Shown in pieces: positions 35,405 to 47,160 of a DNA stretch of 64,000 bases. This DNA is from Cristatella mucedo (taxonomy: Eukaryota > Bryozoa > Phylactolaemata > Cristatellidae), in NCBI GenBank assembly GCA_009760855.2, contig WPIO01000029.1, positions 3,308,501 through 3,372,500 of the forward strand, given 5' to 3'. The position numbers were made by a program, and so were the translations under genes. How positions within the stretch are numbered: the first letter of the stretch is position 1; each line of letters begins with the position of its first letter. The notes beneath the pieces were generated by a model that did not search any database, was not told where the DNA came from, and saw only the letters and a program-made list of their open reading frames with translations.

Positions 35405-36940
35405 GATTATAATAATAGGACATTTTTACCCTTAGAGAACTAAATAACTTTCTAAGCACTTTACATGTGCTGAAAAGGGAGGATCATCAATTGGTTAATG
35501 ATAAAATGCACAGCGTCAGCACCCATTAAAACGCAGTGGAAAGACAGTTCATACGAACCGAGCAAATTCGCTTTGAGCTCCTTTTTAAATGGCCAAGTTA
35601 AGGGGTGTCGTGACGTCAGTTGCAAGTGAGGTTGCAGCGTGAGGAACATACGAACTAAAGGGCCGGTCTCCAAAAGATTTGAGGCTGGTTCGAGACACAA
35701 CTAAACTACTTGAATCAGCAGAGTAGGTGGCACGACGCCTGATAGTCTGATTGCAAAGTAGGTTGGATAGATAGGCTGGAGCAAAAGAATGAAGAGACCT
35801 AAGAGCGAGTGACGAAACCTTGGAATCGATGCACCGCTTGATGGGGAGCCAGTGCAGGTCGGCGAAAAGTGATATAATGTGGCAGCACCGACGTTCACGA
35901 CCGACTAGTCTGGCTGTAGAGCTTTGCACAAACTGTAAGCGCCTCATTGCTCAGGCTTCCGGAAGACCTGCAAGTAGTGAGTAGCAGAAGTCGAGAGACG
36001 GCTTGTCGCAAATGCATGGACCAACTTGGATGTGGTATCCCTGTATAAGCAGGTCCTAGTTTCTGCAATGCTCCATACGGTGGCTGAAAGCTGGCAGACT
36101 TGACTGTGGAGCTCACGTGGTCGTCGAGTGGAAGGTCACTTTGGAACAGTACACTCAAGAGTTCGTGCAAATTTACAGAAGATATATTGGCCGAGCTCAC
36201 TCTGAGAATTAGGTTCTATCAATTTCCGAGTAATACTGGGTTTGTCCATAATTAGTAAGCTGGATTTATTTTTATTCAGTGTGAAAAAGGTTTGTTGTAG
36301 TCCTACTGTGAATGCCAGCGGTGCATTCAGCAAGGGAGTTGAGAGAGCTTGATATGCTGGAAAGCAGGGAGTGAGCGATCAAAGCGCATAGCTGTGCGTC
36401 ATCTGCATAAAAATTGAAAATCCAGATTGTGCTTGGCGATTGCATCGGCAAGAGGGAGAGTATACATTATAAAAAAAAAGGTGGACCAAGCACGTATCCC
36501 TGGATATAGGCTGTAAACTATTGCAGTGCAGTGCCAATGAGGCGCAACAGAGATGAGTGGTGCTCACAAAGGACTTGGGGATCAATAACATCAAACGCTG
36601 CCGAAAGATCCAGCAAAGCTAGCTGACAGACTCTCCCTAAGTCTGCAATCCTGAGAAGGTTTGAAATATGACGATGATTTGTATACACTCGGAGCTGACT
36701 CTACCTACTGACTCTGTGGAGTGATTAGCTCTATAGCCCGACTGGAACTTCGTTGCTATGTTGAAGTTTTGATATAGGAGTGGAGCTGGTCGATCGCTTC
36801 TTAGTCCAGTGTCTTTGATATAGACGGCATATTTGATATAGAAGGGAGACTGGGTAGAAGTTGCTGGAGCTCTCTGTGTTGCCTTCTTGATGAGTGACCC
36901 AAGGACTGGCAGCCTTTTTGAAAGATGCAGGGGCAAGATA
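35405..36940 (-). pseudogene. LINE-A-related copy, divergent
   Basis: RT C-terminal blocks in broken frames: FVQSSTARLVGRERRCCHII, DLHWLPIKRCIDSKVSSLAL, YLSNLLCNQ, and upstream NLHELLSVLFQSDLPLDDHV, NKSSLLIMDKPS. The 3' end at 35,405 (AGAGAACTAAATAACTTTC complement) is diverged from LINE-A, so this is an old copy or a sister family. Traces continue to about 36,940. Confidence 0.75.
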
Positions 36941-37863
36941 CGAGGTTAAAGGAGATAATTATCACGTGTTCTGTGCAAACCTGAGGAAGGCCAAGAATCG
37001 AGACCGGTCAGCCGCCCACCGAGGGAACAAGAAGTTGATCAAAATCAACTCATAAGAGGATGAGAAAACTCTGCGGCACACGAGTCCTACAAGGGGTTTG
37101 AGATAAAACTGAAACGACTGAAGCAAAACTGATATGCTGGCAAAACGGTAGCTAACGGTCGGACCGGATGTAAAAGTGCTCTGCCATGGGCTCAACCACG
37201 ATGCCCACATTCCTAGCACCAGGATGCTCTCGACCATGTTTGCACGTGTGGACAAGGTCTCCTCTCCGAGGAGCGGTTCACGTTTCACTGCACTGTTGTC
37301 CTGCCTCTCAGACCTCTCTATGTGTAGGGTTGACCGATGCAAGCTGTCTATGTGCAGTGATCTGGTGATGTTATTGTCACCAATTATTACCTGCTCGTAT
37401 TCGCCATTATTTGTATTGCCTTGGCTCACTAACTTTCACTTAAATATGGCCATTGTGTCCCCCCTCCAGTCCCATGTCGTGCACTTGTTATCTAGTCATC
37501 GAAGAGCGAGCTTGAATAACGGCATCTGATTGTTTTTGAGCTGTATATGAACATGCTAATGTCGTACACGATAGCTCGTGATTAGCTAGCTACTCCCCTC
37601 GGTCGCTATCGTAGGTTACGTGCTCTGATATTACTGACCTCTCGGACAGCTTTGCAAAAGTGTTATTTCAGCCTCAGCTTCATAGACCATTTGTATAGGC
37701 CAATCTTTCGTGACAAGACCACATCTGAGTCACTCGTGCAGGAAGTGGCTCCTACAGGCGGCTGCGTAGTTTGGCCTAATAGCCACGGCCGAGCATCAAT
37801 CGCTCCTTGTTTGTGCTGCGCTTTGCCCTAGTTGTTGGCAACGTATCTCGGCCGTCAAATGAG

Positions 37864-37867
<4 letters not shown>

Positions 37868-37896
<29 letters not shown>
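37868..37896 (+). repeat. (CAG)n run
   Basis: About nine CAG/AGC triplets; no supported gene around it. Confidence 0.9.
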
Positions 37897-39069
37897 AGCT
37901 ACTGTTAGCAAGCGTTTTTCCCTCAGCTCTAGCATTGATTGGGTTGTCAGCCTGCTTGTTTACTCCCAACTGATACCGAGGCTAATCGAACGGTCGACGT
38001 CAACAGAGGCCGAGATTTAAGCTTGCCTGTGGTGGGCTGGAAGTGGCTTGCTGCCCAAGGAATGGCGTTCCTCTAGAATGAGGCAGCGCCGCCGTCTGCT
38101 GTGCACCAAATGCGAAGATGCCGCTGCCGATTAAAGTTCGGCCGGCCGTAGCCGTCCTTGATCTAGCCAAGCTCGGAAAGCTGCTATTTCCTTCCTGCGG
38201 CACGAGCGGCACTCAGCATTTCTGGCTCGCGTGCAGGCGTCCTGCGGACAGACGAAGAAGAAGGCCGGCACTTGGCTCCTCATTCCTTAGGCAGGTGCAT
38301 TCTGCTCGTAGTGCTGCTAGGAGCTCGTGATGAAGTGCTACTTGTTGGCGCGAAGCCTGCAGCAACACGATTCACTTGCATGGCTCGCGCGACCGTCGGT
38401 TCGCCGCTCAGCAGCAAACCGACGCGAGCCTGCCCGAACCAGTTTGGTGCTGAGTGCACTTTTCCAGTTTGCTGCTCACGCCCCCTAGCCACCGATCCCA
38501 TAGCTGCAGCTCGGTGGCAGCTCGGAGGCGGTGGCGGCGGCGTGGTGCCCAACCGACCCGCTGGGCTCTCGGCTACTCGGACCGACGACGCTTCATTTGC
38601 AGGCCGCCTGGCGAAGAGTCAAAAGGTTAACGACGACTGACTTTAGAACTGGAGGGGGGCCAGTCCATAAGGGCCAGAAGCTTGCCTAGTCCGTCTGTCA
38701 CGCACAGCTGCAGACGACACGCCCGTGACAACATCTGCCAGCGACTCGTGCAACGGCGCGTCGGCGCACCCTGTTGCTGTAGGCTGCTTCGCCGGCTGGG
38801 CCTCGACGTCGACTCGGCAGTGCCGAGCGGTGCCACCGTTTTCGGCTGCGTTTCCACCGCCGGCACGAAGCAAGAGAGTGGCCAGTTGAAGGTGCTGGTG
38901 ACGTCAGTGCCCTCGTTCGTCGTCGTCGTCGGGAAGGCTGCCGACGGCTTGCGCGGCCTCTTGAGGGAGAGCGAGAGCTCCGGCAGGGACCTCGCAACTA
39001 GACTGCAGGGGCAGCAGCAGCAGCAGCCCGTGCACCTTGCTGGAAAGGGCGGCGGCGCAAGCGCGCCGG

Positions 39070-39213
39070 ATGTTTGGAGGCATGAAAAGCAGCGTGGGCG
39101 GCGGCAGCAGCAGCACCTACGACCTGCTGGCGGACGATGCCTCGAGGCGGCGACCGTCTGGCCTGATGCAAGACGTGAAGCTGCTCAGCATTGAAGGCGA
39201 CAAGGAAAAGAAG
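39070..39213 (+). CDS. possible first coding exon of the tamalin/CYTIP-like gene
   Basis: From ATG at 39,070 this frame gives 48 codons: MFGGMKSSVGGGSSSTYDLL, then a basic/polar part ending LLSIEGDKEKK. If spliced at GT 39,214 it ends in phase 0, as required by the next exon. Tamalin and CYTIP have a low-complexity N-terminus with a Tyr/Leu-rich patch (LY-x-A-L or Y-S-T-L) before the PDZ domain, so the type of sequence is right, but there is no strong similarity. The donor GTTGTG is weak. The frame upstream is open to 38,965 without another ATG. Surrounding GC-rich DNA has long frames on both strands, so chance cannot be excluded. Confidence 0.4.
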
Positions 39214-39482
39214 GTTGTGCGTCTGCGCCCAGCGCACCTTTCCCCTGCAGCCGTACACCCGGTGCTGATTGTAACCACGCCGCTTGGGCATGCCTGAGCG
39301 TGCTCAGAGTTTGTGTGCACATGTAGCGTCTGCGCATGAGCCCCCCTCCCCCTTGCTGGTCTGCGCAAGCGTGCTTGTGCGCATGAGTAAATGTTAATGT
39401 GCAAGCGTGTGCAATCACGTGTGATGGTGTATGCACGCACGATGAGCGCATGACATTGTTTTGTTGGGAGGTGCGCACACAC

Positions 39483-39535
39483 TTGTGTGTGTGTGTGTGT
39501 GTGTGTGTGTCTGTGTGTGTGTCTGTGTGTGTGCA
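39483..39535 (+). repeat. (GT)n microsatellite
   Basis: GT tract followed by about 130 bp of GT-rich degenerate repeat. Confidence 0.95.
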
Positions 39536-40767
39536 CGAGCGCGAGCGCGCATGTGTGGGCGTGTGTGGGCACACGTGTCTGTCTGTTTGCATGCGTGTGG
39601 GTGGGTGCACGCATGTGTGCATGCGTTCGGGTGTGCACACTCGTGCGTGCAACGTGTGTGGTCATGCCGGCAGTTGCATGCACACGTTTACCTGTATCTC
39701 GGCTTCGTGGACTTCTGCTGGACCCCCTTAAATCTGAAAACTGACCCGTTGGTTGGCTCTGCACCGGCGCTGCTTCTTGCTGTACTCGAAAACGGGGGGG
39801 GGGGGGCAGGACCACTCGGCTTCCGAGAGACTGCATGTGAGGAGCAGAGGCTGCAGCTTGTAGAGTGTCGTTTGCTTGCTCAACACGAGCTTTTATTTTT
39901 CAATCCTGTCATTGGAGGATGTTGGCATGTCTGCGCGCTCTGCTCATCCTGCGGCAGCCTCGTACTCGGATGACCTGTGCCACAGCTCTCTGCAGGCGAT
40001 CTGGCAGGCACACTGCTGCTGGGTGGTCCGCTCTAGTCGTTATTTTACTTTTGCTCGGCTGCTTATCGCGGTGGTCGCGACCTTTGTAAGTGCATGTAGC
40101 TGTATTCACAATTGGGAGCAGGTCATCTGCCTAATAGGCCCAGCGGAAACCTTGGGCCCAGCCTGGCCAGCCCATTATCTACCCCTTCTGGTGCTGGCAG
40201 TCATCGGTGGAATGCTGCCCGGTCTCTGGTCGCGGACCGACCGATTAGGGGCTGCTTAAATGGCACCGTTCGGTGAGGATGGATTACAGCTTGCTGCCCA
40301 ACAGGGCAGGCCACCACCCGAAGCAGCAGGCATGCTTCTGTGCCGGGAGGGGGCCCAGCGTCAGCCGAGCAGTGGATTCAGCCTGATTCAGCCGTCCTAT
40401 TCAGCTACTGACCGGCCGCTGGCAGAAGGGGAGCACACTTCAACGGCAGACCATGTCGAGCGCGCGAAGTCGCAGCCGGAACAACGCACCGGCACACCTC
40501 GCTTACAGTCGCCGACGTCTTCCGAGCCTGCGCCGAATGGATTCGACGCTGCACCGCAGTGTGTGCAGTTCTCCACTCGGGAAAGAGAAGGCCTGCATCC
40601 ATCCTCGGCAGCATGGCAGTGGGGCAGCCCCCAACATTCCCTAATCGAGACTCACCCCTCAACCCTCCAGTTAGCTCGAGTTTCAAATTAAGCCGAGCAG
40701 CACCCAAAAAAAACGGCAGTCGAGAGGGATGAGCTGGGAACAGCTGCCAAGCCATTCGTCGGGTGAA

Positions 40768-40812
40768 GATGTAATGTAATGTAATGTATCTCCGTCAGTA
40801 ACTCCACAAAGA
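40768..40812 (-). mobile_element. LINE-B 3' tail
   Basis: GTAATGTAATGTAATGTATC followed by TCCGTCAGTAACTCCACAAAG is the complement of the LINE-B end and shows its (ACATT)n tail. Confidence 0.75.
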
Positions 40813-40847
40813 TGAATGGAAACCTGCCACTCGGGCTATGCCGAGCT

Positions 40848-40985
40848 GGGTTGGTCCAGCGGTTAAGGTGCTCGCCCCGACTAAGGTCTGGCTGAGGTCG
40901 TGGGCTCGAGCCCTGAGGCATATGTGAAGCGCCTGAATAGAGATGTAATTCTCTCGGGGTGCTATACAAATGAATTAAATAGTTA
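40848..40985 (+). mobile_element. SINE-B copy
   Basis: A box TGGTCCAGCGG (40,852-40,862), B box GGCTCGAGCCC, and tail GAAGCGCCTGAATAGAGATG ... CTATACAAATGAATTAAAT. An AT run follows. Confidence 0.88.
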
Positions 40986-41489
40986 TATATATATATATGC
41001 CCTGCTGTCGAGCACCGGCCACGCCCATGCTGGCACCTTCGTGCCACACCACTGCGCCTTAGAAAAGGAGAGGAAACGACGTGAGTCCCGTGTCTGGGAT
41101 TCTCTCCTCCTAGGTCAAGTGCCATGTTGCAGAACGGCACTCGGACGCTGCAGCATGGGAATGAGAGAGTGCTGGCACTGCTGCCTGGCAGTGAGACATA
41201 TCTATCATGTAATCATTGTGAGGCATTCAGTTCATGTGCACTTGCCTCAATCGTGTGAGCTGCTGTCGAATGCTCACCCGTCTCCTTGGCTCTGTATTTG
41301 CATTAGGTCGATTTAATGAATATTGAATGCCGTTAAATTTTAATGCAAATGCAACTTTACCAACAACCCCATTTATACAGCAGTGCAGGTAATCATAGCA
41401 AAGTACGTTGTCGTGAATTGTCTACCACTTTGAGGCATCATGCTGAGGCCAGGTAAGAAAGTGGTAACTGAAAGCAAACAGTAGTTTTT

Positions 41490-41645
41490 AGCATAGCTTG
41501 CACTTCACCACTCAGGTCGCTGGCTTGAGTCATGCAGCAGGCAATTCTGTATTGCCCTCTGCAAGCAAACCCATATGTGATAGGCAATGAGGTTCTTCTA
41601 CCACTGCATAAATGATGCTGTTCAATCAGCTTGCCTTTACTTTAA
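41490..41645 (+). mobile_element. SINE-A copy
   Basis: Head (CAGGTCGCTGGCTTGAGTC), body TTGCCCTCTGCAAGC and tail GATGCTGTTCAATCAGC as in other SINE-A copies, with a degraded B box. Confidence 0.75.
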
Positions 41646-41679
41646 TGGAAATGAATGGCTGTGTGCATGTGTCTGTGTA

Positions 41680-41681
<2 letters not shown>

Positions 41682-41751
<70 letters not shown>
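41682..41751 (+). repeat. (GT)n microsatellite
   Basis: About 70 bp of GT, then GCGCGCGC. Confidence 0.97.
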
Positions 41752-41757
<6 letters not shown>

Positions 41758-42248
41758 CCTGTGTCTGTGTCTGTGTCTGCGTGTGTCGGTGGTTACTGGG
41801 CCAGTTGTTTTAGCCTTTCATATTTTGATGATGCAAAAACAGAAAGCATCTTGCAGTACTAAGTTAGCCATTTACCGAATGTACCATCAGTTTTGAATGT
41901 TGGTCTAAGCCCCTTGGGGATGGCCAGGTTCCACAAATAGTCCAAGTGGCAGCAAGTCTGGACAAATTCAAGCCGCTCGACCCGGCTTGCTCGGACAGCT
42001 CGAAAGCTGACCTATCGTAAAAGCCTGGATCCTAAGCTGGTCAGCCGGTCAGCCGCAGCAGCTAGGCTATGCAGCTGCATGCGATCGTACTGCAAGCAAG
42101 CATGCTCCACGTCAGCTGCGCTTCGTGGCAGCAGGAGGCAGCACTCCTGCAACACTGGCATGCATTGCTCTGTACGTAATAAGTCACTTTCGGCGCACAG
42201 GTGAGAGCTTTGAAGCAGCTATTAAATGGTCCTCAACTGGCGTTGTAG

Positions 42249-42392
42249 ATCACGCGCATCAGCACGTACGGTGAGATCCCGGCAGTTCTAGAAGAAGAGA
42301 GTGCTGTGCTGTGCTGTGAAAACTGTAACCACCAACGCCGGGCCTTGGTGCTTCAGAAGGCCGTCGAGTCGTCGTGGGGTTTCACCTTGCAG
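42249..42392 (+). CDS. tamalin/CYTIP-like PDZ gene, exon with start of PDZ domain
   Basis: Exon of up to 48 codons (acceptor GTTGTAG at 42,248; an internal CGGCAG at 42,285 is a possible alternative) ending in donor GTAATG, phase 0. The part QRRALVLQKAVESSWGFTLQ matches the first PDZ strand and carboxylate-binding loop of tamalin and CYTIP (QRR-x-LVL-x-K ... x-FGFEIQ). Tamalin (GRASP) and CYTIP are cytoplasmic scaffolds whose PDZ domain binds receptor or cytoskeletal tails, and whose coiled coil binds ARNO/cytohesin ARF exchange factors. Five coding exons on the plus strand join in frame to a stop (540 nt). This is shorter than the roughly 360-400 residues of the vertebrate proteins. An acidic stretch (LEEESAVLCCENC) with three cysteines precedes the domain and is not a family feature. 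Confidence 0.82.
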
Positions 42393-42494
42393 GTAATGTG
42401 GCGGAGTTTTTTCAGAAATGCTAGCGATGAGCAACTTGGCTTAAAAGTTCCTACGTTAGGAAATGAAATTACCAAAGCTACTGACGTTGATCTA

Positions 42495-42533
<39 letters not shown>

Positions 42534-44807
42534 ATGTGCATAGAATACATGCACAAGATTCCTGCGAGCATGCAGAATAGGGGCGGTGGACTCACAGCAT
42601 TCTAGAAAACAATGCAGCGCTTTTCTTAATCAGCTGCACAGAATAAATGGAAGCTGCATCCAGCCCCTGTTGCTGTTTTAACTAAGCAAACCTGTGGAAA
42701 TTAAATTTTCTGAGCCAACCTTTTGGACAAGCATGGCCTCTCGTAAATGGTAATCGGTTTATTTCCATCTCTTAAAAAGCCGGACTTAATTTAGAGGTTT
42801 TGTTCTGTTTTTCCGAGCACAGCTTTTGCTAGTCTCTCTCAGTGTGATTCAATGGCATGAGCTCTCTACACAGTGTGTCTCTGCCTATGCAGCAGCACTA
42901 CCAGGCTCAGCTGCTGCTAATACATGCGTCCTGGCAGCTTTACTGGCGATGTGCTTGCAGTTACTGATTATCTAAGAGAAATGACGATTTGTTTGCCTAG
43001 TTAGTTGCACTATGACAATACGGTGATGGATGTGACAGCTGCTTTCTTTCTTTGGTGCTCAAGCTTTCCACGTGTACAGCTTATGCCGTGCAGCCTGTTT
43101 GAATGCGAGTGAATGCGAGAGCTGCACATTGCGATCCATACGTGCATGCACAAGAACGTTACAAACTGCACGGATGTACCCCTGGCTAAGCAGCAAGACA
43201 CAATTTGGCCTTGCCCTTTTGGGGCAATCGGCTCATTTCCAATTGCAACAGTCATCTGATGACGGGCCACCGGCACAACCTGACGAGTCCTTTGCACATT
43301 CTTGCACAGTTGACCATGAATATAAACCGGTCAACGTTTGTTAAATTAGACGTTTATAAAACTGATTTAATGCTAGGCTTATAGGGAGCCCTAAAAGACT
43401 GCTATCTGCAAACTTGCTCGTGTGATTATTGGAGTTCAGTTAAGGCCTGCCGGAGTTCGAATTTTCTTACGTAGTGCTAGAGTGTCCTCTTTGAAAACTC
43501 GCTCCTGTTTTGTGTTAGGTGAGTCGGCAGACATTTGACACTGCCGATGTCCATGTTCGCTTAGTTTCCGAAATTGTTTCCAACATCTGCTTCAGTGACC
43601 ATCCTGTGAATCTTCACGGAGCCCGTGGCTTACTGGACTTCACTCGGCCGTCGGCGGCTCCTTGGCCATCATAGCTGCTTGACTGGAGCAGTCGTTTTGG
43701 GACCACTCCATTGTAGGTCCCCCTACTGAAAGGGCTGCCGTGGCCGCCAGTCGACAGAGCCGGTGCCGAGCCGAGGAAGCCAATCAAGCTCACTGTCATA
43801 GGACCATAGCCAGCTTGGCTAATCCTGAGCTACTGCTCCAGTGACAACCCAACTGCAGCTTCAGATCTTTGCAGGAAATGAGCAATCGGCCCCCACCTCC
43901 CCCTCCAGGTTCTTTGTTCCACTGCTGGAAAAAATCCCGTGCCTAGATGTCTGCTGATATAGAGAGTGGAATTTTACTGGGAATGTGGTTCAGTCAACTA
44001 AATCATCTACGTCACAACTAACCTAGTGACTGCTAGCGACTGGACCGAGATGCAAAGCAGAATGGTAGAACTCACCTAAGCAAGCCTTGCCCTCCGGTCT
44101 GCTGACTCGGCTCTTGCCGCTAGTCCTGGCATGTCTTCGCCAGCTGCCATTACGCAAAGCAGAGCCTTACGAGAGTTGCTGCCGGGCTGCCGGTGGCGAT
44201 CGGGAGATGCATGGCCATCAACTCACACACCGGCTGAGCACCCTCATGATTTGCCCCCTCCCCTGGGCGGGCTGTCCAGGGGATGTCATTCCATGGGGAT
44301 AAACAGGTGACAGGTAAAGCCCGAGAAGGCTTAAAGGGTAAACAATTCGCAAAGGGTAAGCAAGTGCTGGCTGTCCCCGGGGAGGGAAAGGCCAGACAAG
44401 ACGTATTGAAACTGGCCTTTCCTTGGACTAGCCCGGTGGGGTGGCCCGGGCCAGCCGTTTGGCCAGACCACCGCTTGTCTCCAGTGTGATGCAGCAAGTG
44501 CAGTGGCAACGGCATGTCTCGGTTCTGGGAGACGAATATGCTCGAACTGAATTTCTATATCTGAAACCGTTGACACCGGCAGAGCGCAGTATGCATGCAT
44601 CCTTGTCTGGCAGCTTGTGTACAGGGACAGTCCCCTGTATGTGACAGTGTCCTCTTGCCGATGAAAGAGTGTAGGGATATGGTCTGCGATAGATGTAGAG
44701 ATGTGGTCTCGATGGGCTAGATCCGCTTGATCCGCTGGGCCGGCATTGACGTGCTCCTTGCACAAAATCGACACTCAAAAATTGTCCTTCATATTTTCTT
44801 TTTGCAG
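42393..44807 (+). other. PDZ gene intron
   Basis: 2.4 kb with an AT tract at 42,499-42,526. No mobile element or coding similarity recognised. Confidence 0.6.
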
Positions 44808-44910
44808 TCGTACGGCATTCGCGATAAGAGCACGGGCTTGACAGAGGTTTACACCTACATAGACTACGTCGAAATTGCCAGCGCTGCCTTTGCCGGTGGC
44901 CTCCGAAAAG
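44808..44910 (+). CDS. PDZ gene, exon with middle of PDZ domain
   Basis: 34 codons plus one base after a strong polypyrimidine tract and TTTTTGCAG. It reads SYGIRDKSTGLTEVYTYIDY, then VEIASAAFAGGLRKG. Tamalin/CYTIP-specific features are the Q-[ST]-Y continuation of the second strand, the longer insertion before the third strand, and V-x-x-x-S-x-A-x-x-A-GL-x-x-GD at the turn. The donor is GTCAGC (44,911), which is weak beyond the GT. The split glycine codon is completed by exon 49,519. Confidence 0.88.
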
Positions 44911-45439
44911 GTCAGCCGCCCTCACTAGGGGCAGCGAAGCGTCGACTGCTGTTGCATCGGTTGTGCTCACGGCCGTCTCGTCTTGCCTTGGACCAACGTG
45001 ATGCATGCTCATGCCCGGACTAGAATTGCGTAAACTAGGCATACTCCTAGTGTGCATGCACTTGGTCTTCGGAGGATCTGAATATTGAGGATTGGATGTA
45101 GTTCCATGTAGGACTTGAGGCCTAAGTTCGACATATAGCTACCTAAGCCGTTGCCCAAACAGGGCAAGGGATTCGGTTTGTAATCCGACAGAGGATTCCA
45201 ACTTACTTGTTCAGCCAAGCTAGAAGTGTCACACCAGGGTATCATCGGATATGGTAACTTAGGACCGGCAGCATCTACACACCTGATCACTCATCAGCTA
45301 GTGCAGCTAATCAACTTGTAAACGTGAGCTTGAGCATTCATAAGTTTTGTGTTCTTTTTATGGAGGACTTTGAATGAGACAGTTTGACAAAGTTAAGAGT
45401 GATGCTGTGTAGCAATAAAAAGCTTGCATTAAGTGTAAT

Positions 45440-45592
45440 GCTCTCGTTTGGCCCAGGGGTTAAGCTCACCTTTGAAGACCGAGGTGCTTGCCTTTGACGA
45501 CCAAGGTCGTGGGTTTGAGCACATCAGCATCTGTGAAGCACCTGAATATAGATTCAGTTTTCTTATGCTGCTATACAAATGAGTTATAATCT
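45440..45592 (+). mobile_element. SINE-B copy
   Basis: Head with two GACC(G/A)AGGT blocks, B box GGGTTTGAGC (degraded), and tail GAAGCACCTGAATATAGATT ... GCTATACAAATGAG. Confidence 0.82.
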
Positions 45593-45662
45593 ATCATATT
45601 ATTATAAACTATTTGCTTTGCAGTTTCATAAGCTGCAGGTGCACAGGGAGGCTGGTGCTGTT

Positions 45663-46330
45663 ATCCCATTTATAATAATGATAAGATAATGCATTTGATA
45701 GAGGGCCCTCAGAGAACTCAATCTCTTTCTAGGCACTTTACATCTGCTGCAAAGGAAGCACGATCGAATGGTTAGTGGTAGCACGCTCAATAAACAACAA
45801 GAATAATATGCATAGGGCTGCCGCACACGGGGTCGGCATGCCAGTATGGTTAGTGGCAGTATGCACAGTGTCAGCATGCATAAGCACATAAAGGACGAAT
45901 CACGGGACCCACTAGATGCTGTGATAAATAGATGTGTTTTTAGTTTTTTTTAATGTGGACAAGTCAGGAAATGCCGTGATGAAAGTCGGGAGTGAGTTCC
46001 AGGCTTTGGGAGCATACAAACTAAAGGCATGGTCTCCGAAGGATTTGAGATTTGTATGAGGTATGGATAAACAGTTAGATTAAGCAAAAGTACGATGCTT
46101 GGCCTGGTGGGGGAGTGGATCCGATAGGTAGGCTGGAGCCAAAGAATGAAGGGACCTAAAAGTTAGTGACAAAACCTTGAAGTCGATGCGTTGCTTGACT
46201 GGGAGCCAGTGCAGGTCGGTGAGAAGTGGTATGATGTGGCAACTGTGCCGCTCACGACAGACAAGCCTAGCTGCAGAGTTTTGCACCAGCTGTAAGCGCC
46301 TGAGTGTACAGGCCGGTAGACCGCCAAGCA
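45663..46330 (-). pseudogene. LINE-A copy, C-terminal RT and 3' end
   Basis: Minus strand: LPACTLRRLQLVQNSAARLV, then DLHWLPVKQRIDFKVLSLTF and AYLSDPLPHQAKHR, then the 3' UTR to an ATTATTAT tail at 45,663. Truncated on the 5' side at about 46,330, where an unrelated frame is joined. Confidence 0.85.
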
Positions 46331-46525
46331 AGCCTCTGTCCTTGACTTTTCGTCACCGAATCCTGATTTCGATTTTTGTTGACTCTGGTCATCAAGAAGA
46401 GTTGAGTCTTGTTGTCTGGGGCACGGCACCTTAACTTCGACAAGCTCTGCTACTGTCGGCCCAAGCGGTTTCCCAGCATCCGGCATTCTGAGGGCATTCG
46501 CCATTTTTTGCTCTATTGAAGACAT
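46331..46525 (-). other. ORF1-like fragment fused to the LINE-A copy
   Basis: Open frame beginning MSSIEQKMANALRMPDAGK and rich in Glu, Gln, Lys and Ser, continuous into the LINE-A end. It may be part of a LINE first open frame brought next to the RT by internal deletion, or an unrelated exon. No catalytic motif. Confidence 0.35.
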
Positions 46526-46569
46526 GAGACTATCGCACAGTCATGAGATACACAGAAATATGCAAGCTT

Positions 46570-46740
46570 CACACCCTGGTTTAGCCCACGCGTTAAGGTG
46601 CTCGCCTTTGACGACCGATGTCAAGGTCCTTGCCTTTGCCGATGAAGGTGGTAGGCTTAGACTTGAGCCTTGTGATATTTGTGAAGCACCTACATGGAGA
46701 TGATGTTCTTTTAGGGTTTTACACAAATCAATTATATTTT
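46570..46740 (+). mobile_element. SINE-B copy, degraded
   Basis: Head GTTTAGCCCACGCGTTAAGG, tail GTGAAGCACCTACATGGAGA ... TTTTACACAAATCAATTATATTT. Confidence 0.75.
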
Positions 46741-46984
46741 CGTATCAAATGCAGATTTCCTGCAGCCGAGAGAGGCATACACGTCAGCAGGAGATAGAGC
46801 ACCTCACTCACCTTGCTGCTGTATGGCCTTTTTTTATTAGCACCGATACGAATACCTTAGCTCTCTTCCTATTCGAAAACTTGACCACCTGCCCTGCCAT
46901 CGTCAGTTTAATTATGTTCCTAACTTGCCATACAGACAAGCGGGTGATCCTGAGACATTCGGCCAACTTAAGCAGTAATACGTT

Positions 46985-47160
46985 AATTACGATGCTCTTG
47001 GACACAAGATATCAGCAGCAGCTTCCAGCAACTGCTGCTGCTGTCCGCCCCTTCGTGAGGACACTCGAATATATCCAGCCGCTGCTCCCAGATCTTCCTC
47101 GCATTGCACCCACCTGCCACAACCTCGGCGACCAGGAGCAGAGCCTGCACCAGCACTGCC
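46985..47160 (-). other. isolated catenin/catulin-like reading frame
   Basis: Minus-strand frame reading QALLLVAEVVAGGCNARKIW followed by EQRLDIFE. It resembles the alpha-catenin/catulin helix with A-E/L-x-L ... S-K-I/L-A-x-E-N-L/M-D-V/L-F-x-E. A possible acceptor (GGTGCAG) precedes it; the donor side (GAGTGT) is poor. This exon would be expected left of the window in the alpha-catulin gene, so here it would be a stray copy or chance. Confidence 0.3.

Larger units (their letters stand above)
39214..42248 (+). other. putative first intron of the PDZ gene
   Basis: Contains the GT tract, a G-run (39,793-39,806), a LINE-B tail, a SINE-B, a SINE-A and the long GT tract at 41.7 kb. 39,820-40,760 shows nothing supported. 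Confidence 0.45.

Noticed and set aside
38272-39194. Long plus frames at 38.3-39.2 kb as a separate gene
   Set aside because: Frames on both strands are similarly long in this GC-rich DNA, with no motif; only the short 39,070 frame has the phase needed by the PDZ gene, and it is listed with low confidence.
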